Source: Phytoactinopolyspora mesophila (GTDB lineage Bacteria > Actinomycetota > Actinomycetes > Jiangellales > Jiangellaceae). From it: 64,000 bases of DNA. Positions 25,494 to 34,022 of this stretch are shown in pieces; positions within the stretch are counted from its first letter, which is position 1, and each line of letters starts with the position of its first letter. The stretch lies in contig NZ_WLZY01000016.1 of the NCBI RefSeq assembly GCF_010122465.1, positions 42,239 through 106,238 of the forward strand, given 5' to 3'. The notes under the pieces are model-generated. The model ran no database searches, had not been told where the DNA came from, and worked only from the letters and a program-made list of their open reading frames with translations. The position numbers and the translations under genes are program-made.

Positions 25494-27038
25494 TCATGCC
25501 GCTGTGGCGGCTCCGGGGATGGTTGCCGAAAGATTCGGGCCGGGTGGTCCGGCGCGTTGTTTGGCCTGTTCGTATTGCTCGCGCCAGCGTTTTCGGCGGG
25601 TGATGGCGTGGGCGATGAGCCGCAGGTACGAGGGCGCGTCTGCCTCGCCGGGTTTGACGGTTGACCAGACGTAGCGGGGTAGGCCGTCTGGCCGGGTGGC
25701 GGTTGCCGAAAACTCGCCGTGGTCGTCCATCTCGATTCCGGCGTCTTCGAGGACGGTCCGGACGATGGCGGCCCGGTCGGCTTTGTGCTCGGTCAGCGTC
25801 TTACCGGTCCACTTGCGCGAGACCAGGACACGGCGACCACCGAGGCCGAGATGGTCCCGGTCATGCGCTTTCGAGCGGCACAACCCTGGCACCAGGCCGG
25901 GGCGGGTGTTCTTGGGTTGGATGCCGAATCGGAGCCAGTTCGCGCACGTCGGGGCGCACGGCAGCCAGCGCACTTCGTCGGCGATCCGGTCAATGTGTGC
26001 TTGCCGGGCCGCAGACACGTCGCCATCGTCGTTGAGGTCGTCGGAGATGTTCTTGGTGAGGTATTTGGTGAGGTACCCGACGCGGCGGTCAGCGGCTGGG
26101 GTTCCGGCGAGGATGCCTTGCATGTCGATCTGGGTACCGAACCTGACCACATGGGCGGGTTCGGCGTCGGGGTCGGCGTCGAGCTGGTCGAGTGCTTCGT
26201 CCCAGGTCGGCAGCAGCTCGCCCGTGTCTGAGTCGCAGTAGCCGCCTGTGTGCTCGTCCCAGACCGGTAGCCGGTCCACGTAGGCCGGCTCATCGAACGA
26301 GGGCCACCACAGTTGGTGGTAGGTCGCGGCCACGACTTGCCGGATCAAAGCACGCGGGAAGGTCCCCCGTACGGCGGCGTGCAGGTGCGGGGCCAGCCTT
26401 TTCTGTGGTTCGACGGTGGCGAAGTACTGCACCGGGACACCGGTAGCGCGGCGCAGGTTCTGCCAGAACCGGTCAATGAGTTTCGGGAAGTGCAGCGCAT
26501 CCAACGCCGCCCGCCGATAGTCATACGTGGCAGGGTCCACCGGCACCCCGTCACGGGTCACCCGCCCATACGAAGGCATCGTCATCGTGAGGAACATCGA
26601 CGGGCGATACTGCTTACCGTCTGGTGTGTCGAAGACCCGGCCGAGGGTGGTGTGCTGGCGCGGTGGGCGGGGTAGGTCGTCGGCGTCATCGCGGCGGCGG
26701 GTGGAACGGACCCGACGAACACCACCTTCCCCCGCCCCATCGCCGTCGCCGTCGTCTTGGACCTCGTCCGTGTCGCCGTTGTCCTGGCTTTCGTCTGGGT
26801 TGGTGGGGGGTTCTTGGGTGAGGTGCCACCCTTCCCGGCATTGCTGCATGCGCAGTCGCCGCGCGCGGTCGGCGCAGGACGGGCACACGGTTTCGCGGGT
26901 GGCGCCGCACGGGATCAGCACCGTTCGGGTGTCGCCGGTTTCGGTATCGGTCAGCCGCGACAGGATCGGGCGCACACACACCCGCTCCGCGACAGCGAGC
27001 CCGCGTATGGTGTCGTCATCCAGTGGTGGCGTGGCCAT
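25494..27038 (-). CDS. repSA: Rolling-circle replication initiator, RepSA type (AICE-2)
   Basis: A 514-residue homologue of the AICE-1 initiator, by eye well above 80% identical. The same Cys clusters, an acidic linker with different residues, the PHLHA HUH motif and the GYLTKYLTK tyrosines are all kept. The closest match between the two copies is in the last 300 codons and continues 14 bp past the stop, up to the ribosome site of xis. The high identity suggests recent exchange between elements. Confidence 0.9.
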   Translation of the reverse strand: MATPPLDDDTIRGLAVAERVCVRPILSRLTDTETGDTRTVLIPCGATRETVCPSCADRARRLRMQQCREGWHLTQEPPTNPDESQDNGDTDEVQDDGDGDGAGEGGVRRVRSTRRRDDADDLPRPPRQHTTLGRVFDTPDGKQYRPSMFLTMTMPSYGRVTRDGVPVDPATYDYRRAALDALHFPKLIDRFWQNLRRATGVPVQYFATVEPQKRLAPHLHAAVRGTFPRALIRQVVAATYHQLWWPSFDEPAYVDRLPVWDEHTGGYCDSDTGELLPTWDEALDQLDADPDAEPAHVVRFGTQIDMQGILAGTPAADRRVGYLTKYLTKNISDDLNDDGDVSAARQAHIDRIADEVRWLPCAPTCANWLRFGIQPKNTRPGLVPGLCRSKAHDRDHLGLGGRRVLVSRKWTGKTLTEHKADRAAIVRTVLEDAGIEMDDHGEFSATATRPDGLPRYVWSTVKPGEADAPSYLRLIAHAITRRKRWREQYEQAKQRAGPPGPNLSATIPGAATAA

Positions 27039-27042
27039 GGGG

Positions 27043-27318
27043 TCACACTCCGAGCCGGGTCACGGCGGCGGGACCGGTGAGCCCGAGCTCGCTAGCGAGA
27101 GCGTCGATGAGGGACCAGTCGGGGTCATCACAGGACAGCCCACCAGCGGCGGTCTTGGTCGCGACGATCTCCGCGAGGGTCATGGCGGTGATCGCGTCGT
27201 TGCGGGTGAGCTGTTGCTCGGGTAGCCAGGACACTTCCCAGTCGTGCCCGTGGACACGGCGCGCGTGGTGCGTGCTCGCGCGGCTGATCATGTGGTCGTG
27301 GTCGATGTGGATGCTCAT
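27043..27318 (-). CDS. Small conserved AICE protein (AICE-2 copy)
   Basis: A 91-residue homologue of 8961-9245, sharing the WEVSWLP block, the AITAMTLAE helix and ASELGLTG near the end. ATG 27318 overlaps the translocase stop (TGATG). It lies directly before repSA. Function unknown. Confidence 0.7.
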   Translation of the reverse strand: MSIHIDHDHMISRASTHHARRVHGHDWEVSWLPEQQLTRNDAITAMTLAEIVATKTAAGGLSCDDPDWSLIDALASELGLTGPAAVTRLGV

Positions 27319-28763
27319 CACGCCGCCTCTGCCTCGGTCGAGATGGCCCGCACCACCTGACCACCAGATGCCCTGGTGGCGGGGTGGGGTGCGAAGCGTT
27401 CACACAGGGTGGCGATGTCCTCATCGGCCAGGTAGGCCGCGCGTACTCGGACCGGTTCGGCCCGCCCATCGAGGACGACGTACCCGACACCGGGGGAACG
27501 ATCATGGATGCGTTCACAGTGCGCGCCGCGGTGGTGGGTGCCATCCCCGAGGACCATGTCCACCTGATCCGCCTCAGTCAGCCTGAGTGCGATGCGGGTG
27601 GGGAACAGGTCCCGCATGTTCACGATCTCCTTACGTGGGTCCTGCACCGCCGCCAACACGCACAACCCGGCAGCACGGCCCTGGGACAACACCACCGACA
27701 GCGCCGACGCGAGCCGCCTCGTCAACGCCCGGTCCGGCATATACGCGGTCAGGAACGCCAACTCGTCCACGATCAGCACCACGAACGGATCAGCCGTGGT
27801 CGGCGTGTGCTGCCGGGATACGCCCCGCATGGCATCGGCGCGGGTCCGGATCAACCCCGCCGCCTCCTCGATGAGTTGAACCATGGGTTCGGGTTCGTGG
27901 GCGAAGCGAGCGAACATCCCCGCGCCGGGGGCCAGTTCGATGCCGCCTTTCGGGTCAACCGCCCATACCTGCACGCACCCGTCGCGGATCGCGGGGGCGA
28001 GTGCGCAGATGGTGGACCAGATCACCGACCCCTTCCCCGAGTTGGTCGCACCCGCCACCAGGACATGAGTGCCGGGCAAGCCCAACTGCCACGGGGTACC
28101 GGTGTCGGTGGTGCCGAGGGTGAGCGCATCCAAGGCGACCGGTTCATCCGGCTCCAACGGCGGCACGGGTTCGTGCAGCGCGTCGGCGTGGACGAACCGC
28201 AACCACACCACGCCTGGCTTCTCCTCGACCCGGCAGGCGAGCGCGCCGAAGGTCGCCGCCAACGCGTCCGCACGGGCGGCGAAATCGTCCGTGGTCTGCC
28301 CCGGGAGGAGCTTCACCCGGACGTGATCCGTATGCGGATCACAGACCACACGGATCACGTGGGGGGCGTAGTGCCGGGAGCCCCAGCCTTTGGCCAGGCC
28401 ACACATGTGCATCGCCGACGACCAGCCCCGACCGTAGACCCGCCAGCGTCGCCACCGCGCCCGTGCCGGGTGCACCACGAACCGTTCGAAGCTGTCCGGG
28501 GCGCGCCAGTACCAGACCACGAGCCCAGCGATCAGGCCCAGGGTCAGGATGGTGAATGCCACTCCGTGGAAGAACAACAACCACAGCCCGACCGCGATCA
28601 CCGGGGTCGCGACCGGGTGGCGCCACAGCAGCACGAACGGTACCGCCGCGAGCATGAACACGAGCTTGACCACCGAGACCAGCAGCGGGTCGTCATCACC
28701 CGGACGGCGCGGGGTGTAGTACTCATCCCCGTGCGCCGGGTCGTTGGCGTAGTGGGCACCCAT
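27318..28763 (-). CDS. FtsK/SpoIIIE-type DNA translocase, TraSA-like (AICE-2)
   Basis: A 481-residue homologue of the AICE-1 transfer pump. Membrane helices lie in about residues 30-85, Walker A is GATNSGKGS and Walker B is IVDELAF. The last region has MRDLFPTRIALRLTE, the FtsK C-terminal motor signature shared with AICE-1. The ATG at 28763 overlaps the leader ORF stop in a TGATG junction, which decides the start. Transfers double-stranded element DNA in mycelial mating. Confidence 0.88.
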   Translation of the reverse strand: MGAHYANDPAHGDEYYTPRRPGDDDPLLVSVVKLVFMLAAVPFVLLWRHPVATPVIAVGLWLLFFHGVAFTILTLGLIAGLVVWYWRAPDSFERFVVHPARARWRRWRVYGRGWSSAMHMCGLAKGWGSRHYAPHVIRVVCDPHTDHVRVKLLPGQTTDDFAARADALAATFGALACRVEEKPGVVWLRFVHADALHEPVPPLEPDEPVALDALTLGTTDTGTPWQLGLPGTHVLVAGATNSGKGSVIWSTICALAPAIRDGCVQVWAVDPKGGIELAPGAGMFARFAHEPEPMVQLIEEAAGLIRTRADAMRGVSRQHTPTTADPFVVLIVDELAFLTAYMPDRALTRRLASALSVVLSQGRAAGLCVLAAVQDPRKEIVNMRDLFPTRIALRLTEADQVDMVLGDGTHHRGAHCERIHDRSPGVGYVVLDGRAEPVRVRAAYLADEDIATLCERFAPHPATRASGGQVVRAISTEAEAA

Positions 28764-28825
28764 CACGCCTCACCGCCCGGTTCGGTCCGCAGATGTGCGT
28801 GGTGTTGGTGGGTAGGGTTGGACAT
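28763..28825 (-). CDS. 20-codon leader ORF coupled to traSA (AICE-2)
   Basis: ATG 28825 to TGA 28765-28763 encodes 20 residues (MSNPTHQHHA and then HLRTEPGGEA). GGAGGGA lies upstream. It matches the AICE-1 leader ORF in position, length, MS start and overlap with the translocase start, but not in sequence. Confidence 0.6.
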   Translation of the reverse strand: MSNPTHQHHAHLRTEPGGEA

Positions 28826-28855
28826 GCCGATCCCTCCAAGCTGGGGGTGTTGGAA

Positions 28856-28898
28856 GGCGCGGGGATCAAAGGTTGGTAGCCGGTCTGATCCCCGCGCC
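28856..28898 (-). promoter_or_regulatory. Conserved leader hairpin upstream of traSA (AICE-2 copy)
   Basis: Stem GGCGCGGGGATCA with TGATCCCCGCGCC over 13 bp, 17-nt loop beginning GACCGGC and ending AACCTT in the direction of transcription. It differs from the AICE-1 stem by four compensatory base-pair changes while the loop and flanks stay alike. It lies between the pra stop and the leader ORF. Confidence 0.75.
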
Positions 28899-28910
28899 GG
28901 TCTATGTGTG

Positions 28911-29342
28911 TCAGGCCGCATCCCGCGCAGCCGCATCCTTGCCACCCGAGACCGCCTTGTTGCCGGGTTTGCGCATCCCCGACGCGCGGAAGCTGAATGC
29001 CTGCCGTGCACGTGGGCCGTTGGTGTCCACATACGGCGTCACCGTCAACCCCTCAAACTCCACCGGACGAAACGGTGTCCCGTTCAAGATCTCCGGCGGC
29101 ACCGGCTGAACCTCAGCCGCGATCTTCACCGTCAACTCACGCTGCCCCTTACGCGCGTCCGGGTCGGCATCCATTACCGGCACCTGCCACACCGGCAAGC
29201 CCGTGGTCTTGTCTCGCTTCTGCACCCGGTTGTCCTTCGTCGACTGATCGAAGTCGGCTTCGGGTGTGACCTCACCGATCACAAACGCACCATGCGGAAA
29301 CACCGCACCGAACTCCACCGGGATAGCTCCCTGCAACGCCAT
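28911..29342 (-). CDS. Pra-like activator (AICE-2)
   Basis: A 143-residue homologue of the AICE-1 pra gene, sharing IPVEFGAVFPHGAFVIGEV and the RDKTTGLPVWQVPVMDADPD block. A GGAGG site sits before ATG 29342. It is transcribed from a promoter with a large palindromic operator and is divided from the GntR gene by 80 bp, matching the pSAM2 order korSA-pra. Its role is to switch on replication and excision genes when repression lifts. Confidence 0.75.
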   Translation of the reverse strand: MALQGAIPVEFGAVFPHGAFVIGEVTPEADFDQSTKDNRVQKRDKTTGLPVWQVPVMDADPDARKGQRELTVKIAAEVQPVPPEILNGTPFRPVEFEGLTVTPYVDTNGPRARQAFSFRASGMRKPGNKAVSGGKDAAARDAA

Positions 29343-29357
29343 GACTCCTCCAAACGT

Positions 29358-29401
29358 AGGTGTTCTAGTACCGATACTAGAACACCTTGGTCAGGTGTCA
29401 A
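29358..29401 (-). promoter_or_regulatory. pra promoter and GntR-type operator (AICE-2)
   Basis: On the minus strand TTGACA (29401-29396) and TAGTAT (29379-29374) are 16 bp apart. A perfect palindrome with 13-bp arms AGGTGTTCTAGTA/TACTAGAACACCT (29358-29387, 4-bp centre) covers the -10 box. The half-site GTGTTCTAGTA recurs before the GntR gene. Confidence 0.75.
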
Positions 29402-29422
29402 GGGTGTTCTTGCGTTCGGGTC

Positions 29423-30163
29423 TTAGTCGCTGATGTTGCCGCGGTAGGAGATGCGGGCGGCCGCGATGCTTTCGCCGTACTCCAGCACGTCGCCGTTGTC
29501 GTCGTAGATCCAGTTCTGACCTCGGAAGATGGGCGTGCCTTCGGCCACGTCCAAGGTGGCTGCCTCGTCGGCGTCGGCCACGGCGGGGTCGTATTGGTCT
29601 TGCCATGAGCCGAGTTGGCGGCCAAGGGCGTGAGCGACGTAGGCGAACGTGCCTTCCGGTATCCGCTCCGTCGTTAATAGCAGCGGCGCCGACTCGGATA
29701 CCGCAGCCGGGAACCATGAGGTCGAGCGGGAGACGACACGATCGCCGCGATAGGTGATTCTGAGCCGGCGGATCACTTCCGAGCCTGGCTCGACGCCGAG
29801 CGCCTTGGCGACCTGATCCGGGGCCTCATCGAGGGCAGCGGCCACGATGCGCGCATGTTGCCCCGAAGGGTAGACCTTGCCTGTGCGCTGGGACTTCTCC
29901 AGCCGGGCGCTGGCGCTCCAGCCGCGTTCCTCGTCCGTGGTGACGACACTGCCGATGCCGCGTTCCGGACGCGCGTAACCCTCGGCCTGCAACAGGCTCA
30001 GCGCCCGGTGAGCCGTTGCCATCGCCACCCCATACTCACGCGACACCGCGCGCACCGAGGGCACCACATCACCCGGCTGCAAATCACCCTCGAGGATCCG
30101 CGCACGGATCTCCTCGGCGATCTGCCGATACGGCGCGGCCGGGCGCTCTAGCTTGCGTGGCAT
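29423..30163 (-). CDS. GntR-family repressor with UTRA domain (KorSA-like)
   Basis: A 246-residue regulator. The N-terminal winged helix (YRQIAEEIRARI, then SVRAVSREYGVAMATAHRAL) is followed by a UTRA ligand-binding domain. I chose ATG 30163 because the family N-terminus begins there; the longer frame runs through the operator. In pSAM2 the GntR protein KorSA represses pra and itself. The same half-site GTGTTCTAGTA lies before both genes here, which supports the same circuit. The ligand is unknown. Confidence 0.85.
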   Translation of the reverse strand: MPRKLERPAAPYRQIAEEIRARILEGDLQPGDVVPSVRAVSREYGVAMATAHRALSLLQAEGYARPERGIGSVVTTDEERGWSASARLEKSQRTGKVYPSGQHARIVAAALDEAPDQVAKALGVEPGSEVIRRLRITYRGDRVVSRSTSWFPAAVSESAPLLLTTERIPEGTFAYVAHALGRQLGSWQDQYDPAVADADEAATLDVAEGTPIFRGQNWIYDDNGDVLEYGESIAAARISYRGNISD

Positions 30164-30181
30164 GACAGTCAGCTCCGATAA

Positions 30182-30195
30182 GTGTTCTAGTACAC
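30182..30195 (-). promoter_or_regulatory. Operator before the GntR repressor gene
   Basis: GTGTTCTAGTACAC, a near-palindrome centred on CTAG, 19 bp before the repressor ATG. It shares 11 bp with the pra operator, consistent with autoregulation. Confidence 0.65.
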
Positions 30196-30240
30196 CAGTT
30201 AATATAGCCCGCCGCACCGACGAGCGGAATCCCGCACGTC

Positions 30241-30441
30241 TCAGTAGTCGTCGCGGGCGTTGATCCGATCAAAGTCCCGATACGGCGAGGCATGCTCATC
30301 AATCGCGGCCAACACATCATCCACCTCAGGCGTCATCCCGGCCTGTCGCACGGACGCCAACCGGCGATGCAGCGCCTGGCGCTCAAGCACCTCCGCCAGC
30401 CTGGCCGCCTCGATCTCCTCCCACGTCGCCACGAGTGTCAC
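30241..30441 (-). CDS. Small hypothetical protein coupled to purC
   Basis: A 66-residue charged, mostly helical protein. Its GTG start (30441) overlaps the purC stop in a GTGA junction, so it is translated with purC. No motif recognised. The Glu/Arg-rich helix around residues 8-30 could be a coiled coil. Its place on the element suggests cargo. Confidence 0.5.
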   Translation of the reverse strand: MTLVATWEEIEAARLAEVLERQALHRRLASVRQAGMTPEVDDVLAAIDEHASPYRDFDRINARDDY

Positions 30442-31280
30442 TCCCACGCCATGCCGGTAATGCGCTCGAACATCACCGCATATCGCCGGCGGGCCTCTTC
30501 GACCACATCCGGCGGGATCTCCGGACCAGGCGGGGTCTTGTCCCACGTGCCGAGATCGCGCGCCCAATCACGGACGTACTGCTTGTCATATCCGACCTGC
30601 CGCCCGCCTGGCTTCCAGTCCTCCACCCGCCAGTACCGCGACGAATCCGACGTCATGACCTCATCAGCCAAGATCAGCTCACCATCCGGCGTGACACCGA
30701 ACTCGAACTTCGTATCCACCAGAATCACGCCGCGTTCCTCGGCGATCTGCGCGCCCCGCCGGTACAACTCCAACGTGGTCGACCTAAGCCGTTCGGCAAG
30801 CTCCTCACCGACCTGGTTCGCAACCTCAGCGAACGTCATCGGCTCGTCATGCCCATCCTCCGGGGCAGTCTTCGTGGTCGGGGTGAACACCGGCTCCGGA
30901 AGCCGGTCACCCTCCACCAAACCAGGCGGGATCTCAACACCGGAAATGGTCCCCGACGACGAATACGCCTCCCACCCCAGGCCAGCCAAATAGCCACGGG
31001 CGATGCACTCCACCTGAACAATGTCGACCTGACGACACCGGATCGCCCGGCCAGCCCACTCGTCCGGCACATCCTCCGCCGAGATCACATGATTCGGCAC
31101 CACATCTGAGAGCTGATCGAACCACCACAACGACAACGCCGTCAGCATCTTGCCCTTGTCCGGAATCGGCGTCGGCAACACCACGTCATACACCGACACC
31201 CGATCCGAAGCCACCAAGATCAACTCGCCCGGGCGATCCGTGTAGACGTCACGAACCTTGCCCCTATGAAGTAGCTGCAC
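30438..31280 (-). CDS. purC: SAICAR synthetase on AICE-2
   Basis: A full-length 280-residue phosphoribosylaminoimidazole-succinocarboxamide synthase, which joins CAIR and aspartate with ATP in purine synthesis. LHRGKVRDVY (4-13) binds ATP, VECIARGYLAGLGW is the first family signature, VDTKFEFG the second, and LADEVMTSDSSRYW carries the substrate-binding DSSR. All key motifs are intact, so it is probably active. Starts at GTG. GC and codon choice resemble the element core. It lies inside the attachment repeats of a mobile element, unusual for a housekeeping gene; whether a chromosomal purC exists elsewhere cannot be seen. Confidence 0.95.
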   Translation of the reverse strand: MQLLHRGKVRDVYTDRPGELILVASDRVSVYDVVLPTPIPDKGKMLTALSLWWFDQLSDVVPNHVISAEDVPDEWAGRAIRCRQVDIVQVECIARGYLAGLGWEAYSSSGTISGVEIPPGLVEGDRLPEPVFTPTTKTAPEDGHDEPMTFAEVANQVGEELAERLRSTTLELYRRGAQIAEERGVILVDTKFEFGVTPDGELILADEVMTSDSSRYWRVEDWKPGGRQVGYDKQYVRDWARDLGTWDKTPPGPEIPPDVVEEARRRYAVMFERITGMAWE

Positions 31281-31351
31281 GCCACTGTTCTAGCACACCC
31301 GGGAAGCCAGGTCCATGGCCTGCCTGCGGGCGTGAGCCTGGTCGCAACGGA

Positions 31352-31753
31352 TTAGCGCTGGATAACGGCGACGTTCAGGCCAGGTGCCTTGGCTAGCTTC
31401 GCGTCTCCCGTCAGCAGCGTGGCGTTCAGGTGCCGAGCAAGGGCAACGTACAACGCGTCATGAAGGGTGATGTTGTTCCGCATGGTCCATGCCTCGCGTA
31501 GGAGCGGTGCCACCCGGGTGACATGCAACGGCCACCTGACAAGGCCATCGACCAGCGTGCCCGCATGCTCGTCTGTGATCTGGCCACGTAAGGTGTCGCG
31601 GCGGACCACTTTGGCAACCTCCACGTGGAAGTGCTCGACGGTCCACTCTTCGGCGTTGCGTGCCATTGTCCGCTTGGCCAGCGCCAGCCCGGTCGGAGTG
31701 CGGTTGAGGATCTCGACGCCAGCCGAGGCGTCGAGTACGTAGCGGTCCGGCAT
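31352..31753 (-). CDS. PIN-domain toxin (VapC-like)
   Basis: A 133-residue PIN protein. YVLDASAGVEIL holds the first Asp and the following Glu, a middle acidic site is in EHFHVEVAK, and LHDALYVALAR with LLTGDAKLAK supply the last Asp residues. Expected to cleave RNA. The ATG overlaps the stop of a short upstream gene (TAATG), the standard antitoxin-toxin layout. Confidence 0.85.
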   Translation of the reverse strand: MPDRYVLDASAGVEILNRTPTGLALAKRTMARNAEEWTVEHFHVEVAKVVRRDTLRGQITDEHAGTLVDGLVRWPLHVTRVAPLLREAWTMRNNITLHDALYVALARHLNATLLTGDAKLAKAPGLNVAVIQR

Positions 31754-31917
31754 TATCCGTCGTCGCGGATCTCGGCGAGCACGTCAGCCGCCGGCCGATC
31801 ACGGTCCACGCTCGGAAGAGCCATCCACCATTCCCGCCAGCCCGCACGCTCACGCCCAGCGTCGGCAGGGCTAGCCGCCACCTCGATCGCAGGGTCACCG
31901 AACGCAGGCACCGTCAT
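31753..31917 (-). CDS. Short VapB-like antitoxin
   Basis: A 54-residue ORF (ATG 31917 to TAA 31753). It starts MTVPAFGDPAIEV, has a Trp-rich middle (GWREWWMALPS) and an acidic end. It is coupled to the PIN toxin. The N-terminus is too short to recognise a DNA-binding fold. The 289 bp upstream (31918-32206) hold several GC-rich stems (for example GCCCGG/CCGGGC at 32027-32045) but no gene. Confidence 0.6.
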   Translation of the reverse strand: MTVPAFGDPAIEVAASPADAGRERAGWREWWMALPSVDRDRPAADVLAEIRDDG

Positions 31918-32206
31918 AGCCACAGTCTACCGATCTTCTCTCTGCCGCTTCCAGCTCATCGATCCCACGCGACCAATTTGCCGAGTTGACCTCTTCGAGA
32001 TCAAGGCGGCGCTAGCGCGCCGCACCGCCCGGCCTGGCGCCGGGCATGCGGCCTAGCGGCCGTTCCGGGCGCGGCCGACCGGTCACCAGCTAATGCGGGC
32101 CAGTGCGATCTACATGTTCACACCTCACGCGGGTTAATGACGACCGATAGCCCCGCTACGCTCAGCCGCAGCGGCCGACAGTCGTGAAGAGTGCACAGGG
32201 AGATCC

Positions 32207-32902
32207 ATGTCCATAAACCCACAAGGACCTCAACCGGATACGGGCGAAGACATGCCGATAGTTCGGATCCGATTACCCAGCGCAGAAGCGTACGCCGACA
32301 CGATCTCGGTGATTGCCGATTTACAGTTCGTCGTTTCGTGTTGCGAACGACTGCACGCGGAGCTCAATCGAGACCAAGCTGACGGGTTGGTGATTCAGGC
32401 TCTCTGGTCGGCCGCAGTGGTCGCATATGCCAGATGCTTTGGCACTGGCAAACGACAGGCCGTTTCGGTAGCCGATGTCGAGGGGCTAGGAGCTCTCGAA
32501 TTGCACGAGTGGGTCATGAATATGCGCAATAAGCATGTTGCGCATGCGGTCAATCCCTTTGAAAAGGTCGACATCGGGGCAGTGCTATCGAAACCAGACT
32601 CCACAACCGGCCAGGTTGAAGGTATTGCAGAGATCCTAATCAAATGGGTGTCAGCCATGCCAGACGACGTGGCCGAGTTGGCTCGGCTCGCACATGCGTT
32701 ACTGGAGCGAATCAATCCAACGTATGAAGAGCAAGGGAAGGCGGTTCTGGCAGAAGCGAACGCGCTAGACATAGAGGAGCTGTACAGCAAACCACGCATC
32801 GCGGTCGAAGCGCCGGGACCAACCGAGGCGGGAACTGCTACGCCCAGGATGGGCACAGACTTCGCGCCTCTGCCCGATGGCGACAAAGGAGCAGCAACCT
32901 GA
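32207..32902 (+). CDS. HEPN-like protein (AbiU2-type?), AICE-2 cargo
   Basis: A 231-residue helical protein with a GGGAGA ribosome site before [17 protein letters not shown] (residues 106-119) fits the R-x(4-6)-H motif of HEPN ribonucleases (Arg107, His113), as in AbiU2-like abortive infection proteins. The N-terminal 100 residues are helical and end in the catalytic-motif helix. The last 40 residues are disordered and Pro/Gly-rich. Only gene of this block on the plus strand, with lower GC than neighbours. A defence or toxin role is inferred from the single motif. Confidence 0.5.
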   Translation: MSINPQGPQPDTGEDMPIVRIRLPSAEAYADTISVIADLQFVVSCCERLHAELNRDQADGLVIQALWSAAVVAYARCFGTGKRQAVSVADVEGLGALELHEWVMNMRNKHVAHAVNPFEKVDIGAVLSKPDSTTGQVEGIAEILIKWVSAMPDDVAELARLAHALLERINPTYEEQGKAVLAEANALDIEELYSKPRIAVEAPGPTEAGTATPRMGTDFAPLPDGDKGAAT

Positions 32903-33047
32903 CCTTCCGAGTGCATCCCGCCGTTCCCCTCGTCGCGGCCATTCTGCGGCCTCCACGGCGCGGGTCAAGGGCGCTCGCAGGCTCGCGTCACTTCGTGATG
33001 ATCTGCGATCACCCTTGACCCACTCCGCTACGGCCTACGGATGGCAG

Positions 33048-33350
33048 CTATGCGGGGAACGGCTCAGAATGGGCACAGTCAGCCCTGGCCCCTGCGGCTG
33101 GGGCCACGTACGTGCCCTTGGCGGGGAGCACGACGACCAGGCCGCGCTCACCTAGCTCCGCGACCGCGCGGCGGGCAGTGCCGAGCGAAACGCCGTACTC
33201 CTCGGCCAGCGCCCGCTCGCCTGCCAGCCGCGCATCTGGCGAGAGTTCACCGCAGCGGATACGTGCCGCGATGTGATCAGCCATCGACTTGAACAGATAT
33301 CCCGGACCGCCGCGATCAGGGTCGAACGGTTCCACATGTTCTACCGTCAT
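33048..33350 (-). CDS. Small GntR-family DNA-binding protein
   Basis: A 100-residue protein that is only a GntR winged helix: YLFKSMADHIAARIRCGEL, then LAGERALAEEYGVSLGTARRA and the KGTYVAP wing end. No effector domain follows. Such short GntR proteins are frequent on actinomycete elements. The ATG overlaps the stop of the preceding gene (ATGA). Intergenic DNA 32903-33047 has no other gene. Confidence 0.8.
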   Translation of the reverse strand: MTVEHVEPFDPDRGGPGYLFKSMADHIAARIRCGELSPDARLAGERALAEEYGVSLGTARRAVAELGERGLVVVLPAKGTYVAPAAGARADCAHSEPFPA

Positions 33351-33757
33351 CGCCCGCTCATCCCTGCTGGTTGGTTGAGGAGCTGGTGGGCGCGCTGGTG
33401 TGAGACGCCGAGGATGGTGCCGATGTCGCGCAGCGACAACCCCTCAGCGGCCAGTGCACTCACGGCGGCGCGGCGAGCGGCGGCAGCCTCACGATTCGCC
33501 CACGCAGCCGTTTCGCGCAGCTTCCACGCCCGGGCGATGTGATCCCTGACGACATCGGGCAGCAGCGGAAGAACGTCAACGGTCAGGTTGGCCACCGGCA
33601 CCCCCACGGCGGCGGCAAGCACGTGCCGTTGACGTCTGGTGGCCTGGGCTAGAAGACGCCCACGTGTGCGGACGTGCGGGTGCTGGTCACACTCGACAAC
33701 CCAGAGATCATCGTCACGTCGAGCGGTACACGAGAAGGTGTGTAGATTCTGATGCAC
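33347..33757 (-). CDS. HTH protein with HicB-like N-terminus
   Basis: A 136-residue protein starting at GTG with AGGAGG 8 bp upstream. The first 55 residues (FSCTARRDDDLWVVECDQHP) resemble a HicB-type partial RNase H fold, and the C-terminal LSLRDIGTILGVSHQRAHQL is a sigma-like helix-turn-helix. It forms an operon with the small GntR protein. No HicA-type partner is seen, so it is probably a stand-alone regulator. Confidence 0.65.
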   Translation of the reverse strand: MHQNLHTFSCTARRDDDLWVVECDQHPHVRTRGRLLAQATRRQRHVLAAAVGVPVANLTVDVLPLLPDVVRDHIARAWKLRETAAWANREAAAARRAAVSALAAEGLSLRDIGTILGVSHQRAHQLLNQPAGMSGR

Positions 33758-33907
33758 GGCTGAACCTCCTATGCAGGTTCGGTCGAGGCCCCGTCGTGGA
33801 GGGTTCAGCTCCCGGCGGGGCCGTCTAGCGTTCGTTTGTGGTGGCTAAGTTCGAGGCCGGAGATAGCGCCTGGAGGCGTGCCGGTCGCCTCACTGGCGGA
33901 CGCACGG

Positions 33908-33933
33908 CCCGTCTCAGTTTCCGTCTCATTCGT
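33908..33933. repeat. 26-bp direct repeat, right inner copy
   Basis: Second copy of the 26-bp repeat, same orientation, 89 bp inside the right attachment repeat. The surrounding 33758-34022 contains no gene I can support. Confidence 0.85.
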
Positions 33934-34022
33934 CGTCGGTCGCGGGGGTCCGCGTGCATCCTTGGCTACGGCATATGCACGAGGCTGAACGCTGATGAAC
34001 AAGCCGGAATAGGGAGTCGCAG

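Noticed and set aside
27384..29426. Long plus-strand ORF (680 codons) opposite traSA and pra of AICE-2
   Set aside because: High-GC shadow. The minus-strand genes have clear motifs and homologues in AICE-1, and the antisense product has no recognisable domain.
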